Below, one piece after another: positions 25,901-39,300 of a stretch of 64,000 nt of DNA. This DNA is from Cyanoderma ruficeps (Eukaryota; Chordata; Aves; Passeriformes; Timaliidae), in NCBI GenBank assembly GCA_008694505.1, contig VZDJ01007747.1:39007787-39071786 (forward strand), in the 5' to 3' direction. The notes under the pieces were generated by a model, which made no database searches, was not told the origin of the DNA, and was given only the letters and a program-made list of their open reading frames with translations. Every line of letters begins with the position of its first letter. The stretch's first letter is position 1. Position numbers and translations under genes: made by a program.

Positions 25901-28900
25901 GGGCCAAGCTTCCCAGACAACTTATTGCCAAATATGACATGTGCTTGAGATGCCAGTTTGCTCAGGGTATGGAGTTCCCACTCACTCCACAGGGAACGGC
26001 CCAGGCTGTGCTGGAGGGCTGGAGCAACCCCAAGGCTGTGGATCTCAGCCACAATAATGCAAATTTTCCCTCCTTTCCTGTTTTTGGTTTGTTTTTTGGT
26101 TTTTGTTTTTTTTTTAAACTTTTGGACATGACACCTAGTGCTTTCCTCAGGGAGCAAGGGCTCTGTCCCAAATCCCTCCAAGCAATGAGCAGTGTCTAGT
26201 GCACAGGGATTAGCAAAAAAAGCTCCACTCTAAGGAGAGAGCAGCCAGGTGAGGAAACTGCATCTCTGCAGGCAGCACGAGGGCAGGGGGCTGTGACAGC
26301 CCACCTGCACTGCAACGTAAGAGCAGCTGTGGGAAGTCCCTTCTCACCTCTAATACACCCTCCACCTAAATCTGAACTGGTCTTACTTAACCACCACGTT
26401 TACCAACCTTGGGCTCAAACCCAAGAGACACTCCACTCTTCCTCACACTCCTGCCAAAGTTGTCCTTGGAAAGAGAAACCCCAAAAATAAATCAGGAAAA
26501 TCCTCTCCTATCTCACACTGATGTGAGTCTCTGTTGGAATCAAGACTCAAGGACTGGCAGTAGGTCCAGATCACCACCTCTTCTGCTCAGGACCAACCCC
26601 ACAACCACCTTGTGCTGCTCCTCACCCACCCAGCCACTGAACCGGGATGGGGAGAGTCAGTAGATGATGCTCAGACCCAGAGAAAGGGCTGTGCTGATCT
26701 TTTCCAAACACCTTGTCTAAACCAGTGCACCCTGAAAAGATGCAGAGCACAGGGATGGATCTGCAAAGGCAGCTCGACCTCAACGTGTGAGCTGCACTGT
26801 GGTCTGCCCACACACTTCCCTGGCAGCAGGTGAGCCTGGCACGGTTCAGAACCCAGCAACCCTGACCCCAGAGCCTGAGCTATTGCATTTAGGGAACTTG
26901 CCATGAATGCAGACAAAACAACAGTATCGTGTGGTGCTTCTAAGCCCAACCTTGGCAGCTCTGGGTGGGAGAGCAGCAACAACACAGGAGGTTATGCACC
27001 CCTGTCCCACTGCTGCTACCAGGGACGCAGCTCTGGCAGCCTGCGCCATCTTCCAAGGAGAGCAAACCCAGCCTATTTGGCAGCCAGCCCTTTCCCTCAG
27101 AAACAAGCTGTCCCGGCTGGAGAGCTGGGAGCAACCAGCTGGATTTCTTCCAAAAGCCTGGTCACAAAGCAACTGGCAGAAGCATTAAGGGAATAAATTT
27201 TCTTGGCAGCTACTGGCCAAGTGGCAACAACTCAATCCTTATCAGTGCATTTCCGTGTGCTGGGGAGGAATGCAGACAGCACCCCCAAAGCCACCCCCTT
27301 TCCAAAGCACCTCTTCCCCAGGAAACTCAACAGGTATTACGATCAGAAACTGTAATATCATCAGGTAAAGTGTACACATTTTAGAAGAAAATACTGGTAA
27401 ACCTGATGGTACTTCTGTGTCTGTGGGATCTGGTGGGATTTATTCCAGGTTTGGATTTTCTGACAGGATGTGGAATTTTATTTCAAAGGCACAGGTATCA
27501 AATAAAACCAGCAACATTAGTTTAATTAAATAGCCTAATAAAAAAAATTAATGCTCAATTTAGACTTTACATATTCCTCCCTTTTTAAGAGACTAGTTTT
27601 TGCTTTTTGTTTTGTCTTTTTTTTTTTACCCCTCTGGAAAGGTTTTAGTGCAGTGATTATATAGCAACAGAAAAATAAACTAAAAAAGGCACAAACTTTT
27701 GTGTTTTTTCTTTCAACTTCTGCTAACACTTTATATTTGTCTGTTTTACTTCGGTTAATAAATCACTGAATGCAGCAAGAAAATATTCTGCCGATTTCTG
27801 TACACTATACAAGAAACCCTACCAACAGTACATTATTTCAGCTTCAGGAGAAATGTACAGCATAGAAAGACTTTTAAAAATATAGTGCCCCATACAGAAA
27901 TTTTGTTAATTAAACTCATGGTCTCTCGCTACAATGTCCTTCACCATCCGCATTACCCCCTTATTGCTGGGACACACGCTGGGACTCTGCCCCTCCAACT
28001 CCTCACAGGATGGTCCAAGCCCAAGCCAAGCACTGAAAGGGCAACTGGGGTTGTGCTAAACTGCTCCTCCATCCCCAGCATCAGTGCCTGGCCCACGGCC
28101 CTGCAGGGATGGGCTGAGCCCCCTCCCCTCTGCTCTCCATCAGCATCGCCAGCCACAACTCAGTGCTGGGAAAGGAAAGGGCAGCTCGTGGTAGGAGTGG
28201 GACAGACAGCACCCCATGTCCAAGGTCTGTGCTGGCTGTCCCTCCCTCTGTCCCAGAGCTCCTGCCCCCTCCCCACACCCCAAGGCTCCTTCCTTCTGCA
28301 GCTCTCCTGCTGACTCTTCCATTGTATTTGCAAGCGTGGTTAACACATGCTCTACCCCTTCACCAACTTCATCGCCATGAGGTGGGGGGGTTCCCCCCTC
28401 ACCACACGTGTAATACTTCATAAAATAATAATTGTTTTTCCCAGTAACTAAAGGGGTTTTCCCTCTAAATGTATTAGCAGATCCAAACCCCTCTACCCAC
28501 CCGAAATTTAGTGCAGCCAGAGATGGTTTTCTCTAATACCTCTGATACCACGCTTTAAAAATTAAAACCTACCAGTCTTCTTTTTCCCCAAGATGTAATT
28601 CATGCAAAGTTGCTATTTGTTTAAATAAGTTATAAAAGTTGATATCTCAGGCTAGAAGAAGCTGTAGTCTTGGTTATTCTTTAGTTGGCAGGCACTGTAC
28701 ATACATACCGGGTACAGACACATGCCGAATCTGCTTTGCATTGCTTTTTGCATTGTACAATTCACAAATCTGACATCATTAAAGCAGTTAATTACCTTTG
28801 ATGGAAGGCTGCAGTGAGGCCATCTACATTTTTCAAACAAGCAGCTGGTTAAGATAATAAGTACGCTCCCCCCCACCCCGGTGCTCCCCAAAATGCTATT

Positions 28901-29940
28901 ATCTGTCACACGTTGCTTCTCTGAAGTGGTGAGATTTGGTGCGCACATTAATGTGCAAATGTGTTGCCATAGGAACTGCAGCCTCCATTACGCCTCAACG
29001 ACACCATTCAGCAAAAGCCAAAACTAAAAATAACAACAACAACAAAAAATAACCCTTAAAAAATAAGATGAAAACAAACAAAAAAACCCCAAAAAGGCAG
29101 CAAAGAGAAAGTCCAACGCACATGCGGAGTCTGGCCCAGGACTGCAGGTTACGTGTGGCTACAGAACAGTGCAGGAGATACTTAGATTTGATCTTAACTT
29201 CACACTATGGTACAATGGGGCTCAGTTCAGCCGGTCCGAGTCTGTGCTGGCTTAGGAAGGAGGGGGAGGTGGAGCGGAGTCGTGGTTACCGGATGCACCC
29301 GGGGTCTCTCAGACATTTGGCAGAATGAGGCACATCCAAAAAAAGTGCAACACCAGTGCCGTGGTGGCAGTGCGATGTGTTTGAGTGCGTGCACGCGCTT
29401 TCCTCTTCATGCATTGTAGCAAGCGGGTTGGGGCAGGGGGGCAGGGTGTACCCCCCACCTTTTCTCTGAAAACTATTAACCGGTAGATTAGAGTAAGAGG
29501 AATGCATATTCTACTTACTGATGCGTGAAATACTGAAAACTGCATTCAAGTAATATTTCTGCACTATTATGAATGCATCACTATGTTATCTTACACCTGG
29601 GAAAGGAGAGGGCTATGTACACCAGAGCAGTTGTACTATTTTGCAGTAAGTTTCTGTGCTTTACAGAGGTACCTGGGAAGGAGAGGCCGGTGCTCCGCTC
29701 CACCCCGCTGGGTTGCAGGACTCCCAGCACCACCACCTACAGCATGCGATGAAGGGGCGCTGCTCGGCTGGCCCATCGAGCTGAACGGAGCAAACCAAAA
29801 CGTGACGTGAGGGTACAAAAACTCTAACCCAAAATTGGCAAATAAATGGTGATGAGAAATAGAAGGGTAATTTATTATTTTTGAAGGGGGAGGAAGGGGG
29901 AAAAATTTTTTGTTGTTGTTTTGGTTGGTGGAGGTTTTTT
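22960..29940 (-). other. NAT8L: Probable long 3' UTR of NAT8L (distal end uncertain)
   Basis: Sequence downstream of the NAT8L stop codon, read on the - strand. Mammalian NAT8L transcripts have a 3' UTR of several kilobases, and no other gene is visible here. The far limit is set by an AATAAA (- strand) at 22980-22985, beyond which the sequence changes character. Other AATAAA sites on the - strand, near 29870, 27440, 27480, 24660 and 24955, could give shorter forms. Immediately after the stop the transcript is A/C-rich. A (CTG)5 run, on the - strand, lies at 25182-25196. ORFs within this span are not supported as genes. Confidence 0.35.
22980..22985 (-). terminator. Candidate distal NAT8L polyadenylation signal
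   Basis: The plus strand reads TTTATT, which is AATAAA on the NAT8L strand, in AT-rich surroundings (minus strand 'gaatgaataaaatctaaaac'). It lies about 6.96 kb after the stop codon. Chosen as the most distal plausible site; a motif match only. Confidence 0.3.
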
Positions 29941-30308
29941 TTATTCTTCCCGCAGCTGCAGGCGGTAGCGGTGGTAGCGGACCTGGAAAAACATTCTCTC
30001 CAGTAAGGAGCGTGTCATCCCCGGCAGGGCATAATGTTCGACAACACCCACGTGCTTGAACCCCAAGGACTCATAAAGCCTGTGGGCTGCCATCTTCACG
30101 GCCGTGGTGCCCAGCACAACGGAGGAGTAGTTGTTGAGCATGGCGAACTCCAGCACTTTGCGGCCCAGGGCCTTGGCGATGCCTTTGCCGCGGTAGTTGG
30201 AGTCAACAGACATGCGGCGGAGCTCCACGGTGTTGTCTTCCTCGTTGCCCCGCGCTGCCACAATTCCCACCACGTTGCCGTCCAGGACGGCAACCCAGAA
30301 GCAGGAGC
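29941..30308 (-). CDS. NAT8L: NAT8L coding exon 3 (GNAT domain and stop)
   Basis: Encodes residues 168-288 and the TAA stop at 29943-29941. The acceptor is ttatctcccacag ending at 30309. It starts [19 protein letters not shown], then EEDNTVEL and the acetyl-CoA-binding [10 protein letters not shown] loop, and ends RLQLREE. It contains essentially the whole catalytic GNAT core. The open frame runs upstream of the acceptor as far as 30567, but that part is intron and unlike NAT8L. Confidence 0.97.
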
Positions 30309-33300
30309 CTGTGGGAGATAAAGCAGCACATGTAGTCACCGGCCACCCCCGATGGACAAGTGACAAACACACATCTGGGAGCAGGGCTGGGGTCCAAAAC
30401 CACGTCACACGTGAGGACAAACGACCTCCATAAATAAGGACCAAACACTCTTTTTCCCCTGACACTGTGAAGGAAATGCTGTTTACCCAAGGAAAATGCA
30501 CAGGGAGTTGTAGAAACTGAGAAGGTTCTCCCATGAGCCTCCTTCTCTCCAGCCTAAACAGCCACACCTCCCTCAGCTGCTCCTCACAGAACTTGTGCTC
30601 CAGACTTCACCAGCTTTGTTGCCCTTCTCTGGATATGCTCCAAGATTCCAGCATCCTTCCTAAGTTGAGGGGCCGAGAACTGGACACAGTACTCAAGGTG
30701 TGGCTTGACCCGTTGCTTAATTATCACTCAATAAAACCACTATTCAATACAGCAGCCAACCATGGCCACTGAGAGGTCTCTTGCCCACATGAAAAGCACT
30801 GACTTTCAGTGCTCTCGAGCAATATGTCTTCATCCAGAGGAAGAAGATCCCGTGACAGGAGAAATGCCTGATGCAGGCAATGGCCTTCTTCCCAGCTGTT
30901 AAGCAGAAGAGAACCTGACTTGGGCAGCAGCTCCATCTTCTGCATCAACCCTGCCAACTGCTCCAACCCAAATGCATGGCACATCTCTGCAGGACCAGAG
31001 ATACACAAGCCGGGGGTGGGGGGTGCTCAGGGGGGCAAAGGACCATCCCTCCTGAAAAACCAGGGGAAACATGAGTAAGACAACTCAGTGCACTTTGTCA
31101 CTGGAGGAGAGCAAAGCATGAGGTGTTGGGAGATGCCTTTGCAGCTGCTGCAGGAAAAATGCACCTTGTGACTCCATGAAACCATCTGAAAGAGATGTCC
31201 AAGGTCTTCCCCACTTCCTTGTGGCACAGCTCAGCTTCCAAGGAAAAGCTGGCTACAAACAAGGGGTGGGGAACCAGCCCAGGTTCACCTCAGCACATCA
31301 GGCTCATCCTCACATTCAGAGGAATGTGCAGCTCCAGTGACGCTCACTCTTGCTCCCACTGTGAGCAAGTCATCATGCTGTTGCTATCTAGGTCAACAGC
31401 TAATTTTTAAAACACCAGGGCCCATCTTGACCCATTTATCATGAGCAGTGAAGATGTCTCTGCTCCGCTGCCGCGTTGACAGTGCAGCTTGTTCCCCGGT
31501 GCTCACTTGGATCTCAGAACGTGATTTATTCAGACACGACCCCAGACGAACACCTACAAGCACTGAAATCAAGCAGCCACCCTTTCCTCTGCATACAAAT
31601 TGCAGGGTAGAGAGCTCACTGCTGGATTTAAAGTGCTTATCACGTGGTGGCTGAGCCAAATTCATCACACCTCTGGCCACACAGCGAGCACACCAAACAT
31701 AAGGGCCACAGTGATCCTCACCCTACATGCATGGCTACCAGTCCTGTGGTGCAGTTCCAAAAAGGAGGTTCAGGAATTTCCCCAGACTTGGGGAGCAGGG
31801 GTGCCAGTCCTGGGGCAGCCCCCAAAGTGCCATGAAGCAGCCATCAATTGGTGTCTGCTGGACTACAGCCAGTGCCACAGCCATCACATCCCCCTCATCC
31901 AGCCCCATGTACAGCAACTCCTCCTGGAGCTGCTTCTTCAGCAAGTCTGCCTCATTTTCCCTCAAACCCGAGAAACAACCTAGGTTCCTCTCAACCCGAG
32001 GTTACACAATTGATTCCACGACCGCTTCCCACTTTTATTCCTTATTTTCTCTTCTTAGCAAGCACCTCTTCTCTGTGCCCACCAAACCTGAGAGGGTGCT
32101 AAAGCTCACTCAGCAACACTTCCCACATTTGTAAAATGGCACGTTTCTGGTACTTTGAGGTATCCTGAATATTTAAAACCCAAATCTGGACATACCTGTT
32201 ACTGCAGAGCCACCAAACCCTTCACATTCCCAGCCCCTGTCACCCTACCCACACCTGTCCATCCCAGCAGGGACTGGACCTGGTTGCAACCAGCATGACA
32301 GCAAACCTGCACTCGTTGCTAGTTTTTACTTACAATTTTAAAGCTTAATTATAATGATTTTGAGTTCAACTTGAAAAGAAATAGTATCTGGCACATCTCC
32401 CAGTGTGTGTTGTGCACACAACGCTTATAATTAGTCACAGACAGGACACATCTGCTCAAACAATGCGAGTTGTATTCAGCTCTCCTTTACACCAGTGCCA
32501 TCAGTCCCCAAGACTTCTACCCTTCTTCCTCGTGTCTGTGTCTGCTCCAAGGATCACCAGCAGCCAGTTCCTTCATTCTACTGAAGACATCTCAAATTCC
32601 CAAAGGTGGCTACAAGCCCAGGAACAGCTTTACCTCATAGGGTTGTCAAATCCCCCCCTTCAGGCAGCTGCATTCCATTTGGATGGGGATTTGCCACTGA
32701 AAGCGATCTTGGGATCACACCACATGCAGCCAACCTTGGGCTGGAACTTCCTCTCCTCTGGGAAAACCCTCCAGTTTCACAGCAAGAATGCTGAAGGTCC
32801 TCAGATTGCTTTTTACCCAGTCTCAACTAGATGACCTCTAAAGGTCCTTTCCAACCCGAACTATCCTATCCTATGATTCCATGTTTTCCACAAAGCCAGC
32901 CAGCTGCAGCTCCTCACCATATCCACTATTCTAGCAGCATTTAACTCTGAAGCTGTTTGGAAGCAGCCTGGAAAAACCACCTTGCACTGCCACAACCCAG
33001 GGCTGGGAGAGGGTCTCCTCACCTTTTCTGGCCTGAGGATATCAACTCAGAGCATGGCTTGTTTTTGCACTTTTTCATACCTAGGATGAAACAAAACTAA
33101 CTTCATCTCAGCTGTCAGTAATGAGCAACAGCCTTGTTTGCAGCGCTATTATTAGCAAGAGCTGACGTTTTACTCTCTCACATGCTATCTGAAAATAATC
33201 ACTGCTGCAAAGATAAACACAGACCCTGACAGCTACAACTCTCCCTGCCCTTCCAGATACTCATCTCATGGCAGCATCTCTGTCTTTGCCTTCACCCTCT

Positions 33301-36300
33301 TCTGTCAACCCATCACTATGGTCATCCAAAACCCTTCAAGCTCACTCCAGGATCTGTTCTTCATGGATGCCTTGCATTTAACCACAGATGCCCTGGGAAC
33401 ACCACTCTGAAGCCAGAGAAACTTTCCAGAGGCCCAAGCACTCTCCCTTGCCTCCTTCCAGGCTGACAAAAGCAAAAGTGAGGAGAAGCAGCCATGGAAA
33501 ACTCACTACCACCTTCCTTAGCTGCGTCCATTTCCTCAGTTTGCTGCCTCACCACACAATCCTGACATCAGGAACCCACAGACATAAGATACAATAAAGG
33601 AAAAAGCTTTTTTTACCATGAGGGTGGTGAGGCACTGGCACAGGCTGCCCAGAGAAGCTGTGGCTACCCAACCCCTGGAAGTGTTCAAGGCCAGTTTAGA
33701 TGGAGCTTTGGGCAACCTGGTCTGGTGGAAGGTATCCCTGCCCATGGCAGAAAGGTCTTTAAAGGTCTCTTCCTACCCAAACCATTCCATAAAAAAAACC
33801 CACCTTGTGATGCACACACCTATGAAAAAGGCACAAAATGGCTGTGATGTGCATGCCAAGGAACATGATTTGGTCTTGCTCATGCTTCACAGCAAGGTCA
33901 GACGTGGTTCCTCAGCTGATGGCACCCAGGGCCTGAAAGCACACAAGATGGCACTGTCTTTCTGCTCTAAATTTAAGGATGATTCCCAGCTTTTGAAGAC
34001 TAAAGAGGGTATTCTTCTAACCCATCCACCCATCTCCCACGGCACAGGGCTGCCCTCAGAGTCCGCACACCGCTGCTGACACCACATCCCAAGGACCTTC
34101 CCGCAGTGGTGGCACCACGCTGGCCACAAATCCTCCACTCCTGCCAAGGAGGACATGCCATGCAATCCTCTGGCTGTGCCTGCAAGCCTCCTCTCCACCC
34201 TCCTCCACTGTCATGAGCTGCACAGCTCTCCCCCACGCAGCCAACGAGGATGGATGGTGGGTGAAAATAAATTCATTTATTTTTGCTGCAAATTCTTCTA
34301 CACCTTTTGATGAATAAAAGGCCGGTGGGTGGATGGGTGGAAAGACTGGAGCCAAAGGCAACAGCAGAGTACTGCTAGGAGGGAGGGGGGACAGAGACAT
34401 CAGCCTTCCTCATCAGCATGAGTCCCACATGACTGACTATTGCAGGTTCCAACAGCTTTATTAAGCCCTCAGCATGCAGGCGCCACTACCCCAAGCCCCA
34501 GAATGATGTTGCTCCGAAAAGGCAAAGCTCTGTCTTCCACATACTTTTCAAATACGCTGTTTTCTAGAAAATTCTAGTATTCCCACAAGAGCAAGAAACA
34601 CTCTGCTGTACCAAAATTTCCTGAATTCACACTTGGGTCCTCCCTAGTGCCTCCCTGCACGCTGAGGGGTGAGGGCTGAGGCAGGTAAAACCTCCCTGTT
34701 TTCCTGAGGGCTGGGGAGAGGACAGAGTAGCTCCTGCAGCCACCACCAGCTGTTGGTGCTAATTTTGCATGGATGCATCTGTGTGGGAAGGAGTTTTCCT
34801 TGGAAGCTCAGCACAGGGCAAGTATGGGAAATCTTGCCCAGAGACATGCCAGTCTTCTCTCTTTTTCTTCAGGGGTGGGACTGCTATCTGTGCAGCCGAG
34901 CTCTCATTAATTCTTAGAGGCTTATGCGTGGAACATAATTTCTAGACAGACATGCAACTTCTTAAGAAAATATCCCTTCAAGCACAGACTGTGACTTTCA
35001 GCTCTGCTTTGGCATGTCACAGCAACACAAATGTGAGCAATTCCCCTGCTGGCTCAAAGCTGTCACAGGTGATATCCCTGGAGCATCATCCAGATGAGGG
35101 GACTGGCAGTTTCCATTACCAGTGCTGGGAACCCACCAGGACAGCACCAGCTCCTCTGCACCCTTACAGCAGAGCCAGGAAAGCATCCTGCACAGGACAA
35201 ACATCTCTCTCCTACATTTTTCCACAGGCTGCTATGGAGAGGCAAAAGGGAAAAAAAAACCAAACAAAATCAAACACCAAAAAGCTCAAAATCATTTCTG
35301 GGCTTCCCACAGGACAGGGTCTGCAGTCGCCTGTGTTCCATGCTCTTAATATACCTACATAAAGGCTTGCCAAAGTGACAGGCTTGCTCATCCCAGAGAT
35401 CCAAATGCTCCCTGACCCCTCCCTGTGACCCCCTGACTGCAGCACAACCTGGTGTGACACCACCACACAGAAACACCAGCACGGAGGAGGTACAACATGC
35501 TGTCACATCACAGAGCTTCAAGTATTTGCTCTTGCAGTCACTTGTTCAGCCTCCTGTGCCATCTTTTGGCGTGATTTTGGCCAGAGCAGCAGCTCTTTGT
35601 GCTAAGCAGGGGTGGTCCAAGCAGGGCAGTACAGAGGGAATCGGGACCCAGTGCGGAGCCATTTTTACCTATTCACCAAAAACCTGTTAAAAAGCCCCAA
35701 AGTTCAGTGTCTGGGCTCTCCTGCCAGCACCACTTACATACATCACTTTAAGAGAGACAGGCTGTACATGGCAGCAAGTGGACAGAGTCCTTAGCCCCAA
35801 GCTGGCTGTGCTGTGGCTGTGTATTGCTGATGCCACTTAAATACCTACTCTTTTATCCTGTCTGAGTCTTGGAGAAGGAGAAGAGGAACTACCCAGCACT
35901 TGAGGCAACACTCCCTCCTCCTACCCCTTCATCCTTGGTGAAACACCGGGCAGAGCAGCCAAGTTACATCAGCATCAAGGGAGAAAGGAGGTTCTTCTGG
36001 GGGCAGCTTGGCTGCCGGGATGTGAACGCTGCCGACGGGAGGAGTTTGGGGCACAGGCATGGCACATGGGCTGCCACCCAGCCAGACACAGCCTGGGTGC
36101 AGGGACCAACCAAGGACAGGCAGCAGCTGTCCCTGTCACTGACTACAACTGCTCAGCTAGCCAGGATGGGGAGGGATTTATATCTGTGTTTATGAGGCAT
36201 GCCATTATCCTATTATCTCTCCTTACCTCCGTCTTTCCCATGTGTTGAGTTTCTCTCCTTTCCACCTTTCTAGTTTCCCTTGGCTTCAAGCAGGGCTGCA

Positions 36301-39300
36301 TGACAGTGCCCACAAGTTCTGCTAATAACTCTACACTTGATTTCAGTTAAAAGGCATTCCTGGAGGGGCCCTATAAAATAATGGCATTTTAGTGTAGTTT
36401 ATAGATATGGAAACTGAGTGAGATGCTAAAGATCCTGACTCCAACACTCCTGACATCCATGAGCATTCCCTATGCACCAGACAAGCCCCAGGCGTGGGGG
36501 GAACAAAATATGTCAGGGACACTGAAATTATTCATGCATGAAATGAGAAATGCTGTGGGACACCTTCCTCCCCATAAATAACCCTACATAATCTACCACT
36601 GCAGGACACATTGCCCTGCTATAAATAATTCCCAGCTGGGAAGAGCACAGGGAAGTGCATCTATATGCTGAAGGTGGGTGACATCCCTTGATTCATGGAG
36701 CATCTGGGCAGCAGTCAATGAGATCACCTACAAAGCATGAAAAGAGAGGTTTGGTTCTGAGCAACAAGCTCATCTACTTCTCCATCTACCTTCTTTTCCA
36801 TCCCTGCTACCTTTCATCTATGTTGTTACCAAGGGCTGAAGGTACTTGCAACAAGCCCAAAGCTCAGCCAAAGCCTCTGGAGTTGCAAGCAGCAGGGAAT
36901 CAGTGGGATGACAGTGACATCCAGCATTCAGTCTGCAACACAGCCACAGGGCAGATCCATGGACATTTGTACCAGAAACACTGTGACCCCAATCCACCAC
37001 AGCAGTGGGTCTCAGACTGCCCCAGGAGACAGGAGCTCAGAGGTGGCTTCTGAGCTGATAAACCTGAGCATGAAATGAGAGACAGGGTGATGGGGTTTTG
37101 GACTTCAGGCAACTGCTGCCCTAAGCATCAGTGCAAACCCCAAAGCATATTTGCATTCAGAGTGGTATATGCTGCACCATGCCAGTGCTGCTGGAGCAGC
37201 AGCACAAACTGCACAGGTGATGGCCCCACTGCAGCTTTACCTGCACCTGGGGGTGGAAAGGGTGGTGGGGTTGCAATTCAGAGTAACAGTACAGAAACTT
37301 TCATCAGTGCCTACTCCATGCTTTCTGATGGAGCTGGTCCAGCCTCAAAACCACCCAGCTCCTTCAACACAGGTATTCCATTTTGGGGTGCCAAAGCCCC
37401 CAGAAAACCCCTAAGATGCTGATGGCTACCTTAATTTATTTTCACAGTTATATTTTGACAGGAAAAAAGAAAAACACATTCTGCAGCAAAGGGACTTCAG
37501 GAAGCGGCCAGGTTTGGTCCTAAACACCATCTCCTGCTGTCACTGCTGGGGACATAACCCAGCAGGTATTTCTAATCTTCTTAAAACCTTTGCTTTAAAC
37601 CTCACCCTGTTCCTCTGAAACACCTCTATGACAGCTCCTGCCCACACTCCTTACTCCTGGCAAAGCTTTGCCAGGACCCAGCCTGGACGTCTGGATCAAT
37701 GCAAGCTGTTAGTGGCCATGCCTCGTGTCAGCACTTCACTGGTTGATTTTACAAACAGGCTTAAGTCCCCTGGGGCCCAGAGTGTCACCATGTGTGACAG
37801 CACCCGAGGGGGTGCTCAGCAAAGCCCCAGGAACTGCTCAGCACAGTGCAGGAGCAGGCTTTTGATGAGACAGCTAGAAATCCAGGCAATGCTGCAGATG
37901 GGATAAAGACAGCCCTTCCAGCACATTTCAGAGGGTGCTATATTAAGAAGTGTAACAGCAGGACTTTAAAATCTTCTATCAGGCTCTTTCTGCTGGCCAT
38001 GCTGCACCTTGAAAAGCAAAGACCGTAATAAAGCCAATGTATAACAACTGTTCAAGAAAAAGCTGCAGAAGCAGTTGTGGGGGATTAGATGTAGCCTGGT
38101 TATCTGGACAGATTTAGCCTGGCCCATCGCTCTGCTCTCTGCTGCTGAAAAGAAGGACACGACACAGAGAAAGGAGAGAAAACCACAGATGTAGCAGCCA
38201 GGGTCTACCTGCTGCTGGGTCATCAGGGGGAAAGCACAGATTGAGAAACGAGGCAGCGTCTGTGGTTTTGGCATGTGAGCAATTGTTACTGATAAGCAAA
38301 GAATTAAACAGCTTAAAGGAGCAGATAAAGACCAGGATATGTGATTTTGGCCAGGCATTGTCCTCAGGGCTGACTGGATGATGAGTCCCGGCGCAATGGA
38401 GCTGGCTCAGCAGAACGGTCTGGTCTGCACAAATGGACAAAACCAGGAAAAAAGTATTTAAACTTTTCAGGGTAGAGGCTCCTTATGCATGCAAAATACA
38501 CACTAAGCCATCAACTGCAGAGTCAGGCCTTAAGTAAGCCTATGTTCTAGAATTTAGACTGGCTTTTAGCTGTATGTTTTAAGGAAAAAAGAAATCAAGC
38601 TCTTCTGCCTGCTTTACTAGCCTGGGTCGTGCCAGCTCCAAAAGACTGATGTGACAATTAGCTCCTTGTTAGCAAAATTAGTTTACCAGATCAAATGTGC
38701 TGCTGGTTGTGTTTTGAGCCAGCTCCTTAAAAGGACATAGTTAAGGCATGGTCTCCATCTTCTACGTCAATCTTTCACTACATGGCTTTATTGCTTTCAA
38801 AAGGTACTGAATTTGCCTTGCAGCAATTTTCACTTCCAAACACTGAACAAACTGGAAAATCTACAATTACTGGATGTTCTAGAATTCATTACTTGGTGGC
38901 TGACTTTTACTTTATGTGCTTTACTGTAAAAAGGGACTGAGCAATAACCATTGAATGGGTTTCTTTAGCTTAGCAGTTGGCCAAGCCATAAATCAAACAT
39001 GGAAAATGGACAGAATCAATCTGATTTGCACCATCCGTCACTACTTGTCTGGTCTAAATTTAACCAAGACTCCCTTTATTCAACTGAAGTGCCTGTATCT
39101 ACATAGGTATTGCACCAAATGCTTCACGGCAAAGGTAGAAACTAAGATTCATTTACTTAAGGTTAAATAACAAACATAATTCTGAGCTCTACAAAGACTT
39201 CCAGGGAGTTTTATGATACTGTGAGGTCAACAACCTTTAAGATGAGTCACTCTTCAGGAGAGCCCCTCTTCTGTAAAAGATCACAGCTAAAGCCTACAGA

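Noticed and set aside
29941..30567. Taking the full 208-codon open frame as the NAT8L C-terminal exon or as a short gene.
   Set aside because: Homology to NAT8L starts exactly at the AG acceptor (30309); the upstream part is intron and partly CR1.
33618..34079. A 153-codon + strand ORF.
   Set aside because: Its first part is CR1 3' UTR, which is non-coding, and the rest has no recognisable features.
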